This document shows, one piece after another, positions 3,967-7,074 of a stretch of DNA of 7,074 nucleotides. Each line of letters opens with the position of its first letter. The first letter of the stretch is position 1. Origin of the DNA: Modestobacter sp. (GTDB lineage Bacteria; Actinomycetota; Actinomycetes; Mycobacteriales; Geodermatophilaceae); the NCBI GenBank assembly GCA_025965635.1, contig JAOPWO010000413.1, forward strand, positions 1-7,074, written 5' to 3'. Made by a program: the position numbers and the translations under genes. Under the pieces are notes generated by a model. That model was not told the origin of the DNA. It saw only the letters and a program-made list of their open reading frames with translations, and searched no databases.

Positions 3967-6936
3967 GTGGCCATGCGGCCCCCTGTGCCGGTGCCGACGC
4001 TGTCCCGGCGCGCGAAGACGGTCATCGGCATCGTCGCCGTGCTGCTCGTGCTGTTCACCGTCATCGGCACGTTGACCAACGTCTACGTCGACTACCTCTG
4101 GTACGACGAGACCCGCTTCACCGAGGTCTTCTGGACCGAGGTGCAGACCCGCGCCCTGCTGTTCGCCGTCGCCGGCGTCGCGACCGGGGGGCTCACCGCC
4201 TTGGCGGTGTACCTCGCCTACCGGTTCCGCCCGACCTTCCGGCCGATGTCGCTGGAGCAGCAGAACCTGGAGCGCTACCGGCAGTCGCTGGAGCCCCGCC
4301 GCAAGACCGTGCTCACCGGTCTGGCCGTGGTGCTGGGCCTGTTCGCCGGGGTGACCGCCCAGGGCAGCTGGCAGACCTGGCTGACCTTCCGCAACGCCAC
4401 CGACTTCGGCCGCACGGACCCGCAGTTCGGCAAGGACATCTCCTTCTTCGTCTTCGACTACCCCTTCTACCGGCTGGCGCTGGGCTTCGCCTTCGCGATC
4501 GTGATCCTTGCGCTGATCGGGTCGCTGCTCACGCACTACGTCTTCGGCGGGCTGCGCCTGCAGACGCCGGGGCAGAAGCTCTCCGCCGCCGCGCGCGTGC
4601 AGCTGTCGGTGCTGCTGGGCCTGTTCGTGGCGCTGAAGGCCGTGGCCTACTGGCTGGACCGGTACGGGTTGTCCTACTCCGACCGGGGCGGGTTCTTCAC
4701 CGGCGCCTCGTACACCGACGTCAACGCGCTGCTGCCGGCCAAGAACATCCTGGTGTTCGTCGCGGTCATCTGCGCGATCGCGTTCTTCGCCAACATCCTG
4801 GTGCGCAACACCCTGCTGCCGGCCGCGGCGCTGGTGCTGCTGCTGCTGGCCAGCCTGGTCATCGGGGTGGCCTACCCGGCGATCGTGCAGCAGTTCGTGG
4901 TGCGCCCCTCGGCGGACCAGAAGGAGCAGGAGTTCACCGAGCGGGCGATCGGCTCGACGCTGGACGCCTACGGGCTGGACGACATCGACTACGTCCAGTA
5001 CGCGCAGGACCAGACCTCGGGCGCCGACGCGGACGCCGCGGTGGCAGAGCTGCGCAACGACACGCAGACGATCCCGAACGCCCGGCTGCTGGACCCCAAC
5101 GTGCTCTCCGACACGTTCACCGCGCGCCAGCAGATCCGCAACGTCTACGGCTTCCCCGAGAAGCTGGACATCGACCGGTACACCATCGACGGGGTGACCC
5201 AGGACTACGTCGTGGCCGTGCGCGAGCTCAACAGCGCCGGGCTGAGCGAGAACCAGGCCAGCTGGATCAACCGGCACACCGTCTACACCCACGGCAACGG
5301 CTTCGTCGCCGCACCCGCCAACCAGGTGGTCGCCGGGCAGGAGGGCGGCGAGCCGAACTTCACCACCGGTGACCTGCCCACCCGGGGCGACATCGAGGTG
5401 ACCCAGCCGCGCGTCTACTACGGCGAGCTGATGAACGCCGGCGGCCAGGACGTCTACTCCGTCGTGGGCGGCACCGAGCCGCGCGAGTTCGACCAGCCCG
5501 AGGGCGGATCGGACGAGGGGCAGATCAACAGCACCTACGACGGTGAGGGCGGCGTCTCGATCGGCAGCTTCTTCCGGCAGCTGACCTACGCCATCCACTA
5601 CCGGGAGCGGAACTTCATCCTCTCCGGGGCGGTCAACGACCAGTCCAAGGTGCTCTACGTCCGCGACCCGCTCGAGCGGGTGGAGAAGGCCGCGCCGTTC
5701 CTCACCGTCGACGGCGACCCCTACCCGGCGGTGGTGGAGGGGCGGATCCAGTGGATCCTCGACGGCTACACGACGTCGGACGCCTTCCCCTACGCCGAGC
5801 AGATGACCCTCGGTGAGGCAGCCCAGGACGCCCTGACCGGCACCGGCACCACGGCCCTGCCGAACGAGCAGTTCAACTACATCCGCAACTCGGTGAAGGC
5901 CACCGTCGACGCCTACGACGGCACGGTGACGCTGTACGAGTGGGACAAGTCCGACCCCATCCTGCAGACCTACATGAAGGCCTTCCCCGGCATCGTCGAG
6001 CCGCGGGAGTCGATGAGCGACGAGCTGGTCAGCCACGTCCGGTACCCCGAAGACCTGTTCAAGCTGCAGCGGGACGTGCTGACCCGGTACCACGTGTCGA
6101 ACCCGATCGACTTCTACAACCAGAACGACCGCTGGCAGGTCTCGGCGGACCCGACGCAGAACACCGACGCGCTGCAGCCGCCGTACTACATCCTCGCCCA
6201 GCGCCCGGGTGACGAGGAGGCGAGCTTCCAGCTCACCAGCGCGCTGAACGCCTTTCAGCGGGACAACCTCTCCGCCTTCATCTCCGCCTCGTCCGACCCG
6301 GAGACCTACGGCGAGATCCAGGTCCTCCGACTGCCGGGGAACACGCCCTACCGGGGCCCCCGGCAGGTGCAGAACTCGTTCACCACGAACAACCAGGTCC
6401 GTCCCGACCTGACCCTGTTCAACAGCGAGAACTCCACCGCCGTCTTCGGGAACCTGCTCACCCTGCCGATCGGCAACGCCGGCCTGCTCTACGTCGAGCC
6501 GTTGTACGTGCAGGGCACGGGGGAGAACGCCTTCCCCTTGCTGCAGAAGGTGCTGGTGAACTACGCCGACCGGATCGGTTACGCCAACACCCTGTCCGAG
6601 GCGCTGGACCAGGTGTTCGGTGCGGGAGCCGGTGACGTCGCCGTCGACAGCGAGGGTGCCGCCGGGGGCGGTGGCGCGGTGGGCGAGCCGGTGCCCGAGC
6701 CGACGACGTCGGCGCCGACCAGCGGGGCGCCGTCGCCGCCGGCGGACGGCGGGACCGGGGACCCTGCCGCCCGGGACCAGGCGGTCGCGTCGTTGAACGC
6801 GGCGATCAACGACCTCGCCGACGCCCAGCGCGCCGGGGACTTCGCCCGGATCGGCCAGGCGCAGGCCGACCTGCAGGCCGCCGTGCAGGCCTACCAGGCG
6901 GCCACGGGGCAGACCTCGGCCCAGCCGACGGGCTGA
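3967..6936 (+). CDS. UPF0182 family multi-pass membrane protein
   Basis: This is a 989-residue member of UPF0182, a large conserved membrane family of unknown biochemical function. Seven hydrophobic segments occupy the first third, at about residues 18-38, 62-84, 115-133, 168-192, 211-230, 260-279 and 283-306. The family's YVDYLWYDE and DPQFGKDISFFVFDYPFYR motifs lie at 40-48 and 151-169. Residues from about 310 to 888 form one long soluble domain, rich in aromatic and charged residues; with seven crossings and a basic N-terminus inside, it would face outward. A Gly/Pro/Ser/Thr-rich linker (about 889-931) joins it to a C-terminal Ala/Gln-rich helical segment (about 932-978). GTG 3967 is chosen because GAGGAG (3954-3959) sits 7 nt upstream and the MAMRPP opening matches relatives. 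The GTG at 3952 overlaps that ribosome binding site, and ATG 3973 is 13 nt away. M. tuberculosis Rv3193c and Rv0064 are relatives. Confidence 0.93.
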   Translation: MAMRPPVPVPTLSRRAKTVIGIVAVLLVLFTVIGTLTNVYVDYLWYDETRFTEVFWTEVQTRALLFAVAGVATGGLTALAVYLAYRFRPTFRPMSLEQQNLERYRQSLEPRRKTVLTGLAVVLGLFAGVTAQGSWQTWLTFRNATDFGRTDPQFGKDISFFVFDYPFYRLALGFAFAIVILALIGSLLTHYVFGGLRLQTPGQKLSAAARVQLSVLLGLFVALKAVAYWLDRYGLSYSDRGGFFTGASYTDVNALLPAKNILVFVAVICAIAFFANILVRNTLLPAAALVLLLLASLVIGVAYPAIVQQFVVRPSADQKEQEFTERAIGSTLDAYGLDDIDYVQYAQDQTSGADADAAVAELRNDTQTIPNARLLDPNVLSDTFTARQQIRNVYGFPEKLDIDRYTIDGVTQDYVVAVRELNSAGLSENQASWINRHTVYTHGNGFVAAPANQVVAGQEGGEPNFTTGDLPTRGDIEVTQPRVYYGELMNAGGQDVYSVVGGTEPREFDQPEGGSDEGQINSTYDGEGGVSIGSFFRQLTYAIHYRERNFILSGAVNDQSKVLYVRDPLERVEKAAPFLTVDGDPYPAVVEGRIQWILDGYTTSDAFPYAEQMTLGEAAQDALTGTGTTALPNEQFNYIRNSVKATVDAYDGTVTLYEWDKSDPILQTYMKAFPGIVEPRESMSDELVSHVRYPEDLFKLQRDVLTRYHVSNPIDFYNQNDRWQVSADPTQNTDALQPPYYILAQRPGDEEASFQLTSALNAFQRDNLSAFISASSDPETYGEIQVLRLPGNTPYRGPRQVQNSFTTNNQVRPDLTLFNSENSTAVFGNLLTLPIGNAGLLYVEPLYVQGTGENAFPLLQKVLVNYADRIGYANTLSEALDQVFGAGAGDVAVDSEGAAGGGGAVGEPVPEPTTSAPTSGAPSPPADGGTGDPAARDQAVASLNAAINDLADAQRAGDFARIGQAQADLQAAVQAYQAATGQTSAQPTG

Positions 6937-6941
6937 GCCGG

Positions 6942-6975
6942 CCGGCACCGGCGCCCGCTGTGGCGCCGGTGCCGG
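6942..6975 (+). terminator. Strong stem-loop terminator after UPF0182
   Basis: CCGGCACCGGCGCC (6942-6955) is perfectly complementary to GGCGCCGGTGCCGG (6962-6975), giving a 14-bp stem with a 6-nt CGCTGT loop that starts 5 nt after the TGA at 6934-6936. A CCCCCC run follows rather than a T-tract, as is usual in high-GC actinomycetes. It separates the protein gene from the tRNA transcription unit. Confidence 0.85.
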
Positions 6976-7005
6976 ACCCCCCGGCGGGACCGGTTTCCCG
7001 CCGTG

Positions 7006-7011
7006 TATGGT
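7006..7011 (+). promoter_or_regulatory. -10 element (TATGGT) of the initiator tRNA gene
   Basis: TATGGT lies 12 nt before the first base of the tRNA and fits TAnnnT. It would place the transcription start near 7018 and give a short 5' leader removed by RNase P. The -35 region (about 6982-6988) lies in GC-rich sequence and is not recognisable. Confidence 0.55.
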
Positions 7012-7023
7012 TGGTCCTACCGA

Positions 7024-7074
7024 CGCGGGGTGGAGCAGCTCGGTAGCTCGCTGGGCTCATAACCCAGAGGTCGC
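7024..7074 (+). tRNA. Initiator tRNA-Met (CAT anticodon), partial at the window end
   Basis: The sequence folds as a tRNA through to the variable loop. It has acceptor strand CGCGGGG (7024-7030), D stem GAGC/GCTC (7033-7036 with 7046-7049), anticodon stem CTGGG/CCCAG (7051-7055 with 7063-7067), loop CTCATAA (7056-7062) with CAT at 7058-7060, and variable region AGGTC (7068-7072). Three consecutive G:C pairs next to the anticodon loop and an A11:U24 pair in the D stem mark it as the formylatable initiator rather than an elongator. The T arm and 3' acceptor strand, about 26 bases, lie beyond the window, so the C1 x A72 mismatch cannot be checked. Confidence 0.95.

Noticed and set aside
3316..6948. 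A 1210-codon open frame on the minus strand opposite the UPF0182 gene.
   Set aside because: Its translation is Arg/Gly/Val/His-rich with no domain pattern, and it runs exactly antisense to a clearly real membrane protein. Long antisense frames are expected where third codon positions are nearly all G/C.
6806..7060. A minus-strand 84-codon frame covering the terminator and tRNA start.
   Set aside because: It crosses a 14-bp terminator and an obvious tRNA gene and encodes Gly/Arg/Pro-rich low-complexity sequence.
1..7074. CRISPR arrays, insertion sequences, prophage genes or att repeats.
   Set aside because: No regularly spaced direct repeats, transposase or integrase sequences are visible, and composition is uniform throughout.

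Overview
This 7.07 kb window looks like chromosomal DNA from a high-GC actinomycete. The sequence is strongly G/C-biased, third codon positions are almost all G or C, GTG starts are common, and every recognisable gene belongs to a family typical of Actinobacteria. The flavour is Geodermatophilaceae-like, but family placement is only an impression.

Layout from left to right: (1) The 5' end of a minus-strand gene (1-164), probably a ThiF/TOMM-leader-binding-like protein. (2) A 475-base divergent intergenic region (165-639) with no convincing gene but several GTCCACA-type motifs resembling actinobacterial DnaA boxes. (3) A plus-strand YgjP-like zinc metallopeptidase (640-1185). (4) A convergent junction with a perfect 12-bp stem-loop (1226-1252) that includes the stop codon of the next gene. 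(5) A minus-strand DUF2342/Zincin_2 protein (1250-2638). (6) A 114-base divergent promoter region with a -10-like hexamer 6-8 nt before each start codon, suggesting leaderless transcripts. (7) A plus-strand membrane-anchored PDZ/Lon-like serine protease of the YlbL type (2753-3775). (8) A 191-base gap with hairpins, a possible ECF-type promoter and a strong ribosome binding site. (9) A plus-strand UPF0182 membrane protein (3967-6936), followed by a perfect 14-bp stem terminator. (10) The promoter and first 51 bases of an initiator tRNA-Met gene, cut by the window end.

The association of ThiF-like, DUF2342, PDZ/Lon-like and UPF0182 genes is, as far as I recall, a conserved actinobacterial neighbourhood (compare the Rv3193c-Rv3196 region of Mycobacterium tuberculosis). 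It puts two protease genes and one protease-like gene beside a very large membrane protein of unknown function. A role in envelope protein processing or quality control is a reasonable guess, but nothing in the sequence proves it. I see no mobile element, CRISPR array, prophage or toxin-antitoxin module. Most of the window is conserved core genome, so the interest lies in details of motifs, starts and regulatory structures.
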